From: Histoplasma ohiense | Lineage: Eukaryota > Ascomycota > Eurotiomycetes > Onygenales > Ajellomycetaceae | DNA length: 64,000 bases | Reading direction: 5' to 3' | Assembly: GCA_017607445.1 (NCBI GenBank) | Contig: JAEVHH010000007.1 | Location: forward strand, 1,364,001 to 1,428,000 | Part shown: positions 46,132 through 57,759 of the stretch, in pieces | How the letters are laid out: each line of letters begins with the position of its first letter | How positions within the stretch are numbered: position 1 is the stretch's first letter | The notes under the pieces: generated by a model | Told to the model about the DNA's origin: nothing | Databases searched by the model: none | What the model saw: the letters and a program-made list of their open reading frames with translations, nothing else | Position numbers and translations under genes: made by a program

Positions 46132-47856
46132 CTAGAAGTGAGGCGTATTGAGAGCCATGACCATCAACAGGCCGGAGAGCAACCCAGCGATCGGGAGAGT
46201 CATGAGCCAGCCAAACAAAATGTAAGCTAGCTGTCTCCAGTTGACGGCTCCAAGATCGTAGTTCATCAGGGCGGTACCCATAGTTGCGCCAGTGAGACAC
46301 TGGGTGGTACTGACGGGCAGACCAAGACGCGAGGCCATGAGGACAGTGATGGCGGCGCCAAGCTCCATAGAGAAACCACGAGTAGGAGACATCTGGGTGA
46401 TCTTGTTGCCCAGGGCTCGGATGATATGATAGCCAAAGAACCAGAAACCGGCGCCGAGGAGGAAACCGGCGACAACCAGGATCCATATCGGCGTGTCGGT
46501 TTCCTTCGAGACAACACCAGTGATGTAGGTGTCGTAGGCACCGACCCAGGGGCCGACAGCGTTGGCAACATCGTTGGAACCGTGAGCGATGGACATCATC
46601 ATGGCACTGGCGACCTGGGCGTAGGTCCAGAGATGCTCGACTCTGTTATCGTAGCGCTTGGCCCTTGCATGGGTTCTGGCGAGGAGGTCAGAAGAGTGAG
46701 AGACGCAGTCGCGGGAGATGCCCTGGAGGAAGAAATATTTGACCCAAGACCAGAGGCGCGTGGGGCTATACAAGGGGAGATGTCGTGTCGGGGCGAGCCA
46801 GCGCTCCTCAGGCTCGAGGAATTGCTTGCTTTCGAGACCAGCGCTGTCATTCTCGGGGCCTTTCTCAATGGCAGATGGGTCAGGAGACTCGGAGCCCTTA
46901 TCGTCGGAGGTTGTGGGTTTGATGGCATCTGGATCGGAAGATTTGTTGTTGTTGCTGATGTTTTTGTTGGTGTCGGGACAAGTGGTGTGGGCGCTCTTGT
47001 AATAGTCAATGACGACCTCACCGTCTGCCGGGCCAGGGAAGTAGAGCCAAGGGTCATCGCGCCAGAGGGTCGGTCCAAGCGGGACATGGTAGAACTTGAC
47101 ACGGGAGTCTCCAACGATGAGGCGGCGGTGGAAGTAGGGGAGGAAGAATGTATAGGCGATGGCGAGGAAACCGAAGAAGACGCCGAGGACAATACCACAC
47201 ATCTTGCCGACGCCAAACTCCTCATAGGACTGGCCGCCCGGCAGTTCGACGATGATGAAAAGGGCGAGGATGGCGGCGGTGATGGAGAGGTAGAAGGGGA
47301 TCAGCCGCATGGCCCATTTTAACGGGTCACGTCTTTCGAGGACCGAGTACTTGACAGTCGCGAAGATGAGGGCAGAGAACGCAGCGGCAATGCCAGGAGC
47401 AATGGCCCAGGAGGCAGCGATCTGGGAAACACTGCCGCTCTCCCAGGACCATTTGACGCTGGCCTGGGAGGCGATACCAGCGCCGATGAGGGCACCGACA
47501 ACGGTCTGGGTGGTGGAGACGGGGAAACCGAGTCTAGTGGCGACCAGCAACCAGGAAGCAGAGCCAACTTCGGCGCAGCCCATGGCAAGCATCATAGTGC
47601 CGGGCCGGGGCTTGAAGCGGTTGATGTCGATGATACCGCTCTTGATGGTCTTGGTGACTCGAGAACCCAAGGCAACGGCACCGACGAACTCGGTGATCAT
47701 GGAGAGGAAACCGACTTGAAGCATGGTGAGGGTCCTCGCGGCGACAGAGGTAGCGTAGGAATTAGCGACATCGTTGGCTCCGTTACCGAAGGAGGAGCAG
47801 CAGAAAGCGATAGAGATGATCGCGAGGATCCAGTCATATTGAGTGAGGACAGCCAT
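46132..47856 (-). CDS. pho89: PHO4-family phosphate:cation symporter (Pho89-like)
   Basis: High-affinity phosphate uptake permease of the plasma membrane, expected to be Na+-coupled as in yeast Pho89 and Neurospora PHO-4. Single exon, 574 aa. The two family signatures are present: GNGANDVANSYATSVAART near residue 25 and GSNDVANAVGPWVGAY near 426. The inverted-repeat halves GFPVSTTQTVVGALIGAG and GLPVSTTQCLTGATMGTA are typical of the PiT fold. Multiple membrane helices flank a central hydrophilic loop (about residues 300-400) rich in Asn, Asp and Ser. The ATG at 47856 is chosen because MAVLTQYDWILAI aligns with known N-termini; the frame stays open to 48018 but has no upstream ATG. Confidence 0.94.
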   Translation of the reverse strand: MAVLTQYDWILAIISIAFCCSSFGNGANDVANSYATSVAARTLTMLQVGFLSMITEFVGAVALGSRVTKTIKSGIIDINRFKPRPGTMMLAMGCAEVGSASWLLVATRLGFPVSTTQTVVGALIGAGIASQASVKWSWESGSVSQIAASWAIAPGIAAAFSALIFATVKYSVLERRDPLKWAMRLIPFYLSITAAILALFIIVELPGGQSYEEFGVGKMCGIVLGVFFGFLAIAYTFFLPYFHRRLIVGDSRVKFYHVPLGPTLWRDDPWLYFPGPADGEVVIDYYKSAHTTCPDTNKNISNNNKSSDPDAIKPTTSDDKGSESPDPSAIEKGPENDSAGLESKQFLEPEERWLAPTRHLPLYSPTRLWSWVKYFFLQGISRDCVSHSSDLLARTHARAKRYDNRVEHLWTYAQVASAMMMSIAHGSNDVANAVGPWVGAYDTYITGVVSKETDTPIWILVVAGFLLGAGFWFFGYHIIRALGNKITQMSPTRGFSMELGAAITVLMASRLGLPVSTTQCLTGATMGTALMNYDLGAVNWRQLAYILFGWLMTLPIAGLLSGLLMVMALNTPHF

Positions 47857-50800
47857 GGCGAGAATGGCGAGAGTCGGCCGAGGCGGGGAGGCAGGTCCTA
47901 TGTTCTCCGTGTATACGATACTGCTAACGGGATAAGCAACCCCGAGACGGCAGGGAGAGCACGGCCCTGCTTGGCGGATTGGCCCTTCGCACGACGAAGC
48001 AAGGGGAAGGGAAGCCAAAGGTGTTGTTGATGTGTGGCCGAGGGAGAGAGAAGAGAGAGCGAGAGATGGAAAAGAGGGAGAGAAAGAAGCAGAACGGGGG
48101 AGATATAGGGATAGATATAGGGGTCGCCCAGGTCTGGTCTGCAGTCTGCTTCACAAAGCGAGGGATGGTTGGATGGAGGGGGAGGGAAACGCGGTGAAGA
48201 AAGTCAGCCACTGCCAGCCAACCACTCGGCAGCATGTGCGAGACAGAGATCCAAGAGGGCAGAAACAAAAGAAAAGTAAAAGTGAGGAATAATTAAAATA
48301 GAACGGAAAATAACAGAGCAGCACACCCTCCGCCGCGAACCCTCCATCCCGCAGGCGTCCCAGAACGGCAACGCAGCCCTAATTCTAGATGTTTGAGCTC
48401 TCCCGACGCCAAGACCATGGAATGTCTTGGCGCAGCACTCGCAAGGCTTGGCGGCCCATGGATCCCGGTTCGGCCACGGGGACCTTTGGTCCGGCCAATC
48501 ACCGCGCCGGGTTGCAGCACGTTGGTCGGTCTGCGCCGAGCTTATCTCAACGTCTTGGCCACCGGATGCTGAGCTAATCAGCCCATGGGGCTTGGCATTG
48601 GTGGCGGGGGTTCGGAGGAGGCACGTGTTGGACGTCTCGCAGCACCCGTGGACGTTTTCCGCTGCGAGAACCACGGACCCTCCGCGCCTTTTGCTTGGCG
48701 GCGTGGGATATGGGATGGAGACCGCGGTGGAGACTGCGCTGGAGTTTGCGCTTGGAGTTTGCGCTGGAGTTTGCGCTGGCTGCGACACACTCCATCCACG
48801 TGCGCCAGTGTGTGACCACTACTTCCTACTACACTGCGAACTGGCGGCTGTAGTGATGGAGCGATAGTACCATCGATTTCAATTTCATTCCCTCATAGAA
48901 TTGGAATTCAACATGTACTACGACTGTACAATGCGCTGTCGAGCAGGGAAAAAAGTCTTTGAATCACATTGCGTTCTCTTCTTTTCTTTTTTCTTCCTCT
49001 TCTTCTCGCCTGGTTCTTCTTTCCTCGGTTCCCTCTTCCTAGTTTGGAGAAGAGAATGAATGGCTGACCATCATGATTTCCGACACTTTCATCCACGGCT
49101 CTGCCATCTCGCCATCTAGCGAAGTAGCCAGGTAGCCAGGTCCCAGAGCTGTCCGCTGGCTCGTCCAATGACGGCCATGATCCCCTGCACGGATCCAGTC
49201 CGTTCGCTCTCAATTCTGCAACGTGTTTGGATTGCGAATTGCTTATTTTTTTTTTTTTTTTTTAACTTTTTATTATTACCCCCCACCCCCACCCGCTGAA
49301 CCACTGGCAGAACCGCTGCAACTCAGAATGAGAATAAATATAAACTGCCATAGCAAAGAAGCCCTGCTTTCACAGTTTTCCCACTCTTCCCACGCTGTTT
49401 CATTCGTTGGCTTGCATCCCCACCCTGTCTGCCCGTGGTCTGTCTTCATTCTTCTGTCCGTGGATTCGGCGTGGTGCGGATGGCAATGCAGAGCATCTCC
49501 AGGGTCCATGGCTTGCAGGGGATAAGTTGCATGTAGGCAAGAGGGTCGTTACGAGCAGGTGGGATTTTTTATCTCACTCACACCAGATCACAACCTAACC
49601 CCCAATGTGTGCGGACGATTCATTATCGTTATTCCTCTGGGTGGCTAATCCAATCATTTAGCTTCCCCTGGGTTTGTTCTTTGCACGAGCGTTTCCAAAT
49701 TTCTCCCTTCTGCAACCTGGACCCTTGTTCCAGCTGTCTGCCTGACCTCTGCCTTGTCCAGGACGATCACGGTTCTCTATTTCTTTGGTGTCTGCGTGTT
49801 TCGGGTATCTTTTCCTTTCTGCTCTGCATCGGGATCCACTGAGCTATAGTTCCATTGCCGGTTCGTTCTTAAGGTCACTTCTTCGTTGCGCACAAGCGGT
49901 GATATCTCCTTTCCAAAATGCAATATTTCAGCTATGGTATCTAGGAAGGAGGAAGACTCGGGGTCATAAATGTATCTCCAGTGCATGTGTTTCAATAAAA
50001 CGTTTGTTTGAATCCAGAGCTGAATCGTTCACCATTCATTCTGTCATGCTTATTTTTGTTGCATTCAGATTGATCTAACTAACAATAACTTGAGTGAGCC
50101 CCTGTATGGATCCGCACTCTGCGGGATGTTGCTTGAGCATATATTCTATGCTGTTGATTCATGTCAAGTTCTGAACTCAACTACTGAAAGCAGAAGCAGG
50201 GCTCTGATGCTCCCTCTGATCCCCGGGACTCGATATCTTGGTGTCCCTGATGTCAACACCGCGCATAAAGAACCCACATCAACCTATCCATATCTATGTG
50301 AGCCAGATCTCCTGAATCCCACGGTTTCCTGCAAGAGACCCTCACGACCTACCGTCATTGACTTTACGAACCCAACTCAATTGTCCCCGTGATATTCTGA
50401 GCTGGGGAATGAATCCTCGACTGCCATTGCCAGCCTCACCCAACAGCCCTGGTGTGCTTGAGTGGAGAATCTAGCACAGGAGGAGGAAATATACGCCGCA
50501 AAAATCAAACCAGAATGCACCCCGTCACAGGTATTGTCCAAGATTTAGAAATCACAGCGATGTGGCCTTCGCATCAGCTGTGCAGAAATATATGTGGCAA
50601 AACGATGAACTTAGTGCGTCGGAAAACTTCGAGATTGAGCGTTTCTCGAGAGGCTGCTAGTTGCGAGACCCTGTCAAATAGTGGCTCTGGTGCAACTGCA
50701 GATAGAATGCTTTCTGAATGGGAACTGGGAGCTTGCTGACTTCGGCTAATCATCCGATAGATTCCTTCCCTAACCCTCATACAGGGTGTATCGGGAATGC

Positions 50801-51859
50801 CATGGCTTGTGACTATTGCTTGCTGTTTCATTTTATTTACCGGAGACCCATCTCATAGTCATGTAGGATCTAACAATTGCGCACCTATCTATGTCCAGGT
50901 ATTTCAGCGGTTTCTTTTGATTCGACTTACTCCTTCCCGTTCCCCGCCCCCGCCCCCGCCCCCGCCCCCGCTCCCCTTTCTATCACTCGAGCCAGCCTGG
51001 GCCAAAAGTTGGATATCGAGAGACCCCCTTGGGCACATGTACTGCCTTTCTTTACCTAGGTACATTCGGCAACCCCCCCCCTCCGGCCCCTTTCTCCCCG
51101 CGATGGTCGACAGGCCCAACTGCGGAGGTGAAGAAATACACCAGATCATACTACATGTTTCGAAGCACGGATTTTCACTCTGTCTCCCTCCCTGCCAGGT
51201 ACCTGAAAATCTCGAGCATGCCCGCATCTTTATATTGAAATTTCCAGATATTCACCTATCCCTGTGCGAATATCTGCCAATCTCGCTGCCAGCAGCTATC
51301 AGACCTCAGACCTCTGTTGTTAATATAGAAATCTCTAGACGCTGACCACCCTGACTTTCTCTGCGATACTCAAACTTTTATTGTTATTGAGATTTCCAAT
51401 CAGCCTCTCTGCGTATCTTCCGCGTTTAGTAGTTCTTACTTCCACTTTCACTTCCACTTCATTTCATTATTCATTGCAGTGCTGTACGCACTGCACTTTT
51501 TATAAGAGGGAGTTGTGGAGCAACCATCTCGAGAAGCCCATACGCCTTATATAGTTATCCTCTAGTTATCCGTTCGCTTTGTAAGTTGTTTCACTTGTTC
51601 AGGGAGGAGGTAGCATCGTTGCCACGAGCCGAGGTAAAAAAAGAAATAACTTGCGGCTTCGGGCAGACTTGATACTTAGCGAGATGCGGGGGATATTTTG
51701 TGACATCACATCACTTATGCCTTGATCTCATATTTAATACAGTCGTTGTCCTCTAGCATATACAGCACGGCATAAACATTTTTGATTTCTTCCATCTTGT
51801 TATTCCCACTGGGCGCCTTCATAGATTCCACTGCGTAACTTCAAATCTGGCTTTGGACC
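47857..51859. other. Long intergenic region
   Basis: About 4 kb without a supported protein gene, shared by the phosphate transporter promoter (left) and the dioxygenase promoter (right). Seen: short TGGAGTTTGCGC-type tandem units (about 48727-48778), a T run at 49246-49263, CGCCCC tandem units (about 50945-50972) and scattered CT-rich tracts. Frames of up to 182 codons here look like low-complexity artefacts. Long untranslated leaders or a non-coding RNA cannot be excluded. Confidence 0.45.
48622..48802. promoter_or_regulatory. Two CACGTG boxes upstream of the phosphate transporter
   Basis: CACGTG at 48622-48627 and 48797-48802, about 770 and 940 bp upstream of the ATG at 47856. CACGTG is the core site for the phosphate-starvation bHLH factors Pho4 (yeast) and NUC-1 (Neurospora). 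Function here is inferred. Confidence 0.45.
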
Positions 51860-53115
51860 ATGGCTGCACCCGGACTGGAAATGCAGCTCCAGGCGCTCGG
51901 AATGATTAAGGGCAACCTTCCCACAGACCCTGTCGATCGCGCCAATGTGGAACACTGCCTACGCCACGGTTACGTTGTTCTGGAGAACTGCATCACCAAA
52001 GAAGAAGTCACCGTAGCGAAGGCTGAAATTGATCGGCTGAGTGGCGCCGATCCAATGAAGGGTCGCAACACGTTTGAAGGACTGAATACGAATCGCATAT
52101 ATTCACTTTTGAACAAGTAAGTACTGGACCATCGTACTATCTGCCTCGGTAGTTGGCTTGGCCGCGGAGTGAGACTGATGCATACTTTTGGTCGTCATAG
52201 GACGAGGGCATTCGACAAGTTTGTAATTCTTCCTCGTGTGTTGGCCTTGAACGACTACTTTCTGGACACTGGTTACAATATTACTGCGTTTCACACCATC
52301 CAAATCAATCCCGGCGAAGACGCTCAGGGCATGCATCACGGTACGCCCGCGAAGCGCACGAAGGCGTGGTTCACCGAAACTAACTAATCACGAAGTGTAT
52401 AGATGATGCCTTCTGCCACGTCCCACGTCCCCGCATGCCGTTAGGGAGTGCGATAATTCTAGGTATGCCATCCCGAAGGACATTTCGGATAAGACGATGA
52501 TTGCGTTGACGTGATAGTTTGAAAGCATTTGATGGATTCACTGCCGACAATGGCGCCACACGTGTCGTCCCTGGTAGTCATCTCTGGGGAGCCGATCGGC
52601 GACCCGAGTACGAGGAGAGCACCCCGATGGTCTGTCCCCAGGGGAGCGTCGTATACTTCCTTGCGACGACGTGGCATTGCGGCGGACCAAATAATTCCCC
52701 TAACCCACGGAAGAGCCTGACGGTCCAATACTGTCAGCCCTATGTGAGGATACTGGCCTCGATTGCGACGACCCTGCTGACTCTCCAATCATCCACCACA
52801 GATCCGACAGATCGAAAACCAAATTCTTGCAGTCGATCCTCGAAGACTCGCAGAGATTCCACAACGTATTGTCGAGATGATGGGATATCGGATTCATGCG
52901 CCGTTTATCGGCTACGGTGTGTTTCTCTACACCACTCAATTTGTCTAGGTCTTGCTCAGTACTGATACTAACACTTCACATTCCGTTGCGCAGCCGACGG
53001 CTTGAATCCTGTCAGCGCGGTACGCAGGATGGTAAATTGGCTACAAGCTCCGCTGGATCCCAATCCCCCGGCGTTCACGTCGAAGTCAGGAATGGCAGGA
53101 ATTGCCAAACTGTAA
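51860..53115 (+). CDS. Phytanoyl-CoA dioxygenase-family enzyme with C-terminal AKL
   Basis: Fe(II)/2-oxoglutarate-dependent oxygenase of the PhyH family, 303 aa. Six exons: 51860-52116, 52201-52340, 52403-52462, 52526-52743, 52802-52916 and 52994-53115; all introns are short (57-84 bp) and GT-AG and all joins keep frame. Seen: HGYVVLENCITKEE at the N-terminal start of the fold, the facial-triad pair His131-x-Asp133 in MHHDDAF, the strand NGATRVVPGSHLWG, the distal His203 in TTWHCGGPNNS, and KSLTVQYCQPY with the Arg/Lys region for 2-oxoglutarate. The C-terminus AKL fits a peroxisomal targeting signal type 1. Substrate unknown; relatives act on phytanoyl-CoA or hydroxylate secondary metabolites. 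Confidence 0.9.
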
Positions 53116-53830
53116 ATAGCAATTGGGCATTAGTCATCTGTAGGCATCGAGGAAGATTTTCCGTATGCTCTAGAAATTCGTCGTCTCCGGCCTTAAGCCT
53201 TAGCCTGGATCCTATTAACGTAGCGTAGCCTGTGTCTTGATGTCGGTTGGGGTTAGGCAGTCGCGAACTTCCAAGAGTCAATGATCCAATAAAAGCCACC
53301 CTTCTCCCCAACAACGCAGGATTGGTTGCCGGCGGTTCGATCGCAAGGAGCATCAGATCAGACCGTTGATGCGTCGGAAAGCTACCAAACTCGAACCCTT
53401 CCCAACCCGGTCTAGTGTCCGAACACGAGCTTCAGGACCCGAAGCTTGGGCCAACTCTGCTGACAGAGACAGGTTAACAACCCCTGAACGCTTCCAATGT
53501 CCGCCCAAGGGGTGAAGGAGAATGCGAGAAGTCGGACGTCAACCCAAGAGCAAGCAGAGGCTCGAACCATGCTCGAGTCTAGCCAGCTGGCGCAAGGTGT
53601 ACGCAAGAGGAGGCGAAGTTTGGTTACTATGACGAGTCGGTTAGGTTTTGTTCGGAAATGTTGGAAAGAATTCAACATTGCGCTGTCCATTTCTGTGTAT
53701 ATAAACGAGGCCCATACTCGATCTCGAGGGGGCCAGCTCTCTATCTTTCCCTTATATAGGTTTGCAGAGTTCTACGCTTCGTCGTCACGGCCCCTCGTCC
53801 ATTGCTGCCCGCTAAGTAATATCCAACGAG
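53116..53830. other. Intergenic between dioxygenase and RTA1 gene
   Basis: No supported gene. Frames at 53412-53690 and 53497-53853 overlap on opposite strands and show no domain. Confidence 0.45.
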
Positions 53831-54959
53831 ATGGCGGAAGAAGAATTTCATGACTTTTATAAATACGTCCCCTCAAAGCCCGCGGCAATAATTTTCATTG
53901 TCCTATTTCTGTCAACCACCAGCCTTCATACCTTCCAACTTGTCAAGAAAAGAGTCTGGTTTTTTATCCCCGTCGTCCTTGGGGGCATCTGTGAGTGACT
54001 GGTGTTTGCCATTTATCGGTCAGTCAGCATCGCATGTTTGCTTATATCCCCGCGTGCAGTTGAGATTGTAGGGTATATCGCGCGCATTGTCTCGAGTACC
54101 CAAGCACCTTTATTCAAAGATACCCCGTATATCATCCAATCGATATTTTTGCTACTCGCACCGGCGCTGTTTGCTGCGTCGATATACATGGAATTAGGAC
54201 GTATCATCGCCATCCTCCAGGGAGAAAAGCTTTCGATAATACGAAGAACTTGGATGACCAAGATCTTTGTCTCCGGTGATATCCTTTCCTTTGTTGTCCA
54301 GGGTGCTGGTAGGTGTTACCCTTGAAACTGGCTTTCCAGCACCAAGTTCCCTATTTTACATACAATGGCTCTGGGCTCGTACGGAATACATGCATCAAAC
54401 TAAAAGCAAATTAGGCGGCGGAATCATGTCTAGTGGGGCAAAATCGAATCTTTCGTTAGGCCAAAAGGTAATCATCGTCGGCCTGTGCATCCAACTTACG
54501 TGTTTCGGCCTCTTCGTCATCGTCTCAGCCATATTTCACCGCCGGATGGCTGCTAGACCAACAACAGCATCACTATCCATCCAGGTCCCCTGGCATAAAT
54601 ACATGTATTCTCTCTACGCCGTCTCCTCCCTGATCATCATCCGTTCCATCTTTCGAGTCGTTGAGTATATTCAGGGCGCTGACGGTATCCTCCTGCGTCA
54701 TGAGTTTTACCTTTATGTTTTCGACGCTGCGTTAATGTGGATCCTCATGGTGGTGTTGAATGCGGTGCACCCAGGCGTGATATCGGAGTTGTTGAAGGGG
54801 GACACAAGGTTGAAATCTGTTCGCGTGGGTATGCACCCTGAAGAGCTTGGGCTAACCGATATCCCTCATGTTGATTCGAGACCAATCAGAAAACAAAGGC
54901 CCAGTTTCGCAAAAACAACATATGCGAGACATACCATCGCGACGAGGGGCTTGGCTTGA
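53831..54959 (+). CDS. RTA1-family seven-helix membrane protein
   Basis: Fungus-specific RTA1/RTM1-like membrane protein (lipid-translocating exporter family), often induced by toxic lipids or azoles. Exons 53831-53990, 54060-54308 and 54415-54959 give 317 aa; introns GT-AG, phases fit. Helices recognisable: PAAIIFIVLFLSTTSLHTF, FFIPVVLGGIFEIVGYIARI, YIIQSIFLLLAPALFAASIYMELGRII (family hallmark), VSGDILSFVVQGAGGGIM, VIIVGLCIQLTCFGLFVIVSAI, YMYSLYAVSSLIIIRSIFRVVEYIQG and YLYVFDAALMWILMVVLNAVHPG. The cytosolic tail is about 60 residues. It runs toward the divergently coded Zn2Cys6 gene at 55375-56717, tail to tail. Confidence 0.92.
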
Positions 54960-55374
54960 AGTATTCCCATACCTAGAGGAAGAGATGTGCTTCTATATTG
55001 CGATTTCCCCTTTGTAATAAAAGGGATAGGAACCTTCTCTCGAGCTTGCATGCTTCTAGAATGGTCAAGCGGCGTATGTGTATGTTACCGTATACTTGCA
55101 TTTTTGAGGTGTTTCGTTTTGTGCTCATATTCCGTTATTGGGATTATGTTCTCGAAGTAACCAGATAGAAAAGTCTTATTCATTTTTGGCCCATCCTCCC
55201 TTAGTTCTGACTTACGTGCATACTTTGATCCGAGGATCTGTTTACTTGGTAGAAGTGTGTCTACAACGTGGTCCGAGATGGTCTCGAAAAGATGTAGGGA
55301 ATAGAGCCATGCATTTTCTCCTCTAAGAATCTGAAGCATAAGGACGATATTTGGTATGCCGGGGGGTATGTATA
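54960..55374. other. Convergent intergenic region
   Basis: About 415 bp between the stops of the RTA1 gene and the Zn2Cys6 gene; nothing beyond shared 3' flanks is seen. Confidence 0.5.
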
Positions 55375-56717
55375 TTAATGGAATGAATTACCATTAGCAG
55401 AATTTAAATCCGAGTCTTGCAGGTGCATGCCAATTATTTTCATTGGCCATGCAATTGCATGCCTCCAGCGCTCATCTAGACTTCTAGATACAGCGTCAAT
55501 GACTTGCTCGGCCCAGCCATCGGCCCACCATCGCGCCGGGGCTCGACAAAGCAAAACACAAAAGTGCGCCAAAAGCACTAAGCCTATCGGATCTCGCCGC
55601 CTCCAGGACAGTAGAGTCTGCTCGGAAAATATGATCGGGAATCGTAGAGCCATCGACCAGTCCTTGCGTTTCGTTTCTGCCATGACAAAGGAGTCCCAAA
55701 GTTGCTGGATGGCGACTTGATAAGTCTCGTGGGGTGTGACGTGGGCATCTCGAGTAAGGGGCAAACTGTGGCAGAGTTGCTCCATGAGCTCGAGACCCTC
55801 GGCAATATCTAGCGGGAGGTACCGACGGTCTGTAATCGTTGGCCCACGTTGAAGCAGCATCGCAAGCGGGCCATCAACAAGAGAGTCCCAGGATGATCGT
55901 AGAGCCTCCATGGCTGTTCTAAGAAGTAGGAGCACATCTAGCAACTCTCCGATTGGGTCTTCCATTCGTCCGTTGTTCACTGAGAATTTTGACGAGCCGA
56001 ACGCAAAGTAGATTGTTAAATGAGAGAATGCGAACACGGCACTGCTGTTAGACCTCGTTATTTGCGACACCGTCGAACGAAATGCGACTACCGCATCAAG
56101 GTAGTGTGCGCGTGCCAATTCCTTGTACGACCCTTTCCTATGATCGGAGTCATGAAGATGGCAGATATGCAGGGCAGATATGGCGAGGATGATATGCATG
56201 AGGAAGGGATACGATTGCGCCTCTTGGGGGACAGTTATCTGCCACACGGACCTGTAGGCTTCGTAGTCAGAGAAGCAAGCGAATGAAGTCGTAGCGTAAT
56301 GATGCATCAACTCGAGTTGCTGCAATAGCGGGCTACGATTGTGTGCGCAGGTGGTAGGCGGGAAGATGGTTGAGAGACCGGATGAGAGGAAGCTGTTCTG
56401 TTGCGTTTCGTTCGATGGTTGGCAAGGCTGAAGGCGACTGTGTGTTGGTGGTTTGAAGCTGGGGGTTTGGCTCCATTGTGACAGGAAGCTGCAGTTCACG
56501 CGGCGATACTTGCAATTGCGGCAATATGGTGCCTGTTCATCACACTGTAGACCAGGCAAGTTAACATCGCTGCTAGGGGGTCCATAGGGTACATTACACC
56601 TCGCAGCGTGAACTGAGATTATTCGAAAAGACCTGCCTTGACTTTTCTTGCTTTGCATTGTTGGCAGCCATTGCGCGACTTCGTTGAGATCTTTCGGGCG
56701 GTATGGTCGGTTGACAT
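55375..56717 (-). CDS. Zn2Cys6 transcription factor, UPC2-like, with GC-AG intron
   Basis: Zinc-cluster regulator of the sterol-uptake-control (Upc2-like, fungal_trans_2) type, 416 aa. Exon 1 56717-56637 (27 codons, MSTDHTARKISTKSRNGC...) and exon 2 56544-55375. The cluster is C18-x2-C21-x6-C28-x6-C35-x2-C38-x6-C45 (CQQCKARKVK|CDEQAPYCRNC), interrupted by the intron at the position very common in this family. The donor reads AAG|GCAGGT, so this is a GC-AG intron; no GT donor keeps the cluster intact. The C-terminal region has YPFLMHIILAISALHI and ARAHYLDAVVAFR, typical of the regulatory domain. Ligand and targets unknown; the RTA1 neighbour suggests a lipid or stress theme, as inference. Confidence 0.88.
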
Positions 56718-57111
56718 ATTATGGAACGAATAAAGTTAAAAGTCGGTTGTGGGCTGGGTGTACTCCGTAAGAGGTGTGGTCCGTAATATGCACCAACTTA
56801 TATTTACAGATTCCAGGCACAACTGCACGTTGCAGTCAGTCGTTCTATGGTCTGTTTGTGCTGAGTGCCCAGCAACCGCTCCTCATTATTGTGGCGGATG
56901 TCAAGCTTGCGAAAACAGAATTTTCTGCCACCCCCTGAAAAATAGTAGCAAAACACCACAAAAATAACCAAAATATCCATGTATCTCTAGAATCATTCAA
57001 ATATCATTCAATTCATTCAAATACACATCTTTATCATCAAATCTGTCAATATGTCTCACAACACTCATCATTCTACTGTCTTGCAAGCTTGTAAAAAATA
57101 TGATGGGTTAG

Positions 57112-57209
57112 TGTGACGGGTTAGCACCCGTTAGTAATTAACTTACGCAACCAACTCCCCTCCTGCACCCGCTTGTTCCTGGCTGTTGTGACCTTGTGTA
57201 ACCCTCAAT
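57112..57209 (+). repeat. CpG-bearing fragment of the Gypsy LTR
   Basis: 98 bp matching the first 98 bp of the Gypsy LTRs at 8632, 14473, 15790 and 20874, but keeping CG and CCC where those copies have CA/TG and CTC. A short decayed LTR start (TGATGGGTTAG, 57101-57111) lies directly in front. It ends at a small CCCTC-AATA-GAGGG inverted repeat where other DNA begins. Confidence 0.85.
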
Positions 57210-57759
57210 AGAGGGATCCTGCAAACACCTTTCGCAGTAACCGCCTTCCTTATTAAGTTTAACCTCACATAAAAATGGCATTCGGTGGCATTTTTGATTA
57301 ATGCCACTATCACACATGTGGATCTGTACATGTGATGTTTTCACACTGATCTGTACACAGCAACTGCAAAGTATTAGCACTGTATGATCTTTCTTATTCA
57401 GTTAGATTTATAATTGGTGTCATTATCATCGTGCGTGGGGCAAGTATCTTCATGATGTCAACATTCAAGAAGTTAGCATCATATTGCAGTAGTGATGAAA
57501 AATATTATTCAAAGTCAAATCAGTGAGACAGAGTGATCTTCAACTTCTTCATCTGAATACTTCTCTATTCATCTTTTATCCTCTGATCAACTGTTGAATA
57601 ATTTGCATTCACTGTCACAGTCACTGTCTCCAAGCTCTGCTTCTTATGACTTTCTATTCTCTAATCATGCACTGATTCCACAGAGTAATCTTCATGTTAT
57701 GAAACTTGAAAAGTTAGAGTGTATTTGATACTGTGTTGAAAATCAAAATGACTATTGCT

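Noticed and set aside
46426..47322. 298-codon plus-strand frame
   Set aside because: It is the antisense shadow of the phosphate transporter; composition follows the codons of the real gene.
47857..48018. N-terminal extension of the phosphate transporter
   Set aside because: There is no ATG in the extension (the open frame begins with TTG), and homologues start where MAVLTQYDW begins.
48204..48867. Overlapping open frames of 140-190 codons on both strands
   Set aside because: They overlap each other in GC-rich promoter DNA with short tandem units and show no domain or plausible splice pattern.
53412..53853. Opposed frames of about 90-118 codons
   Set aside because: No domain, no start context, and they overlap the RTA1 start region.
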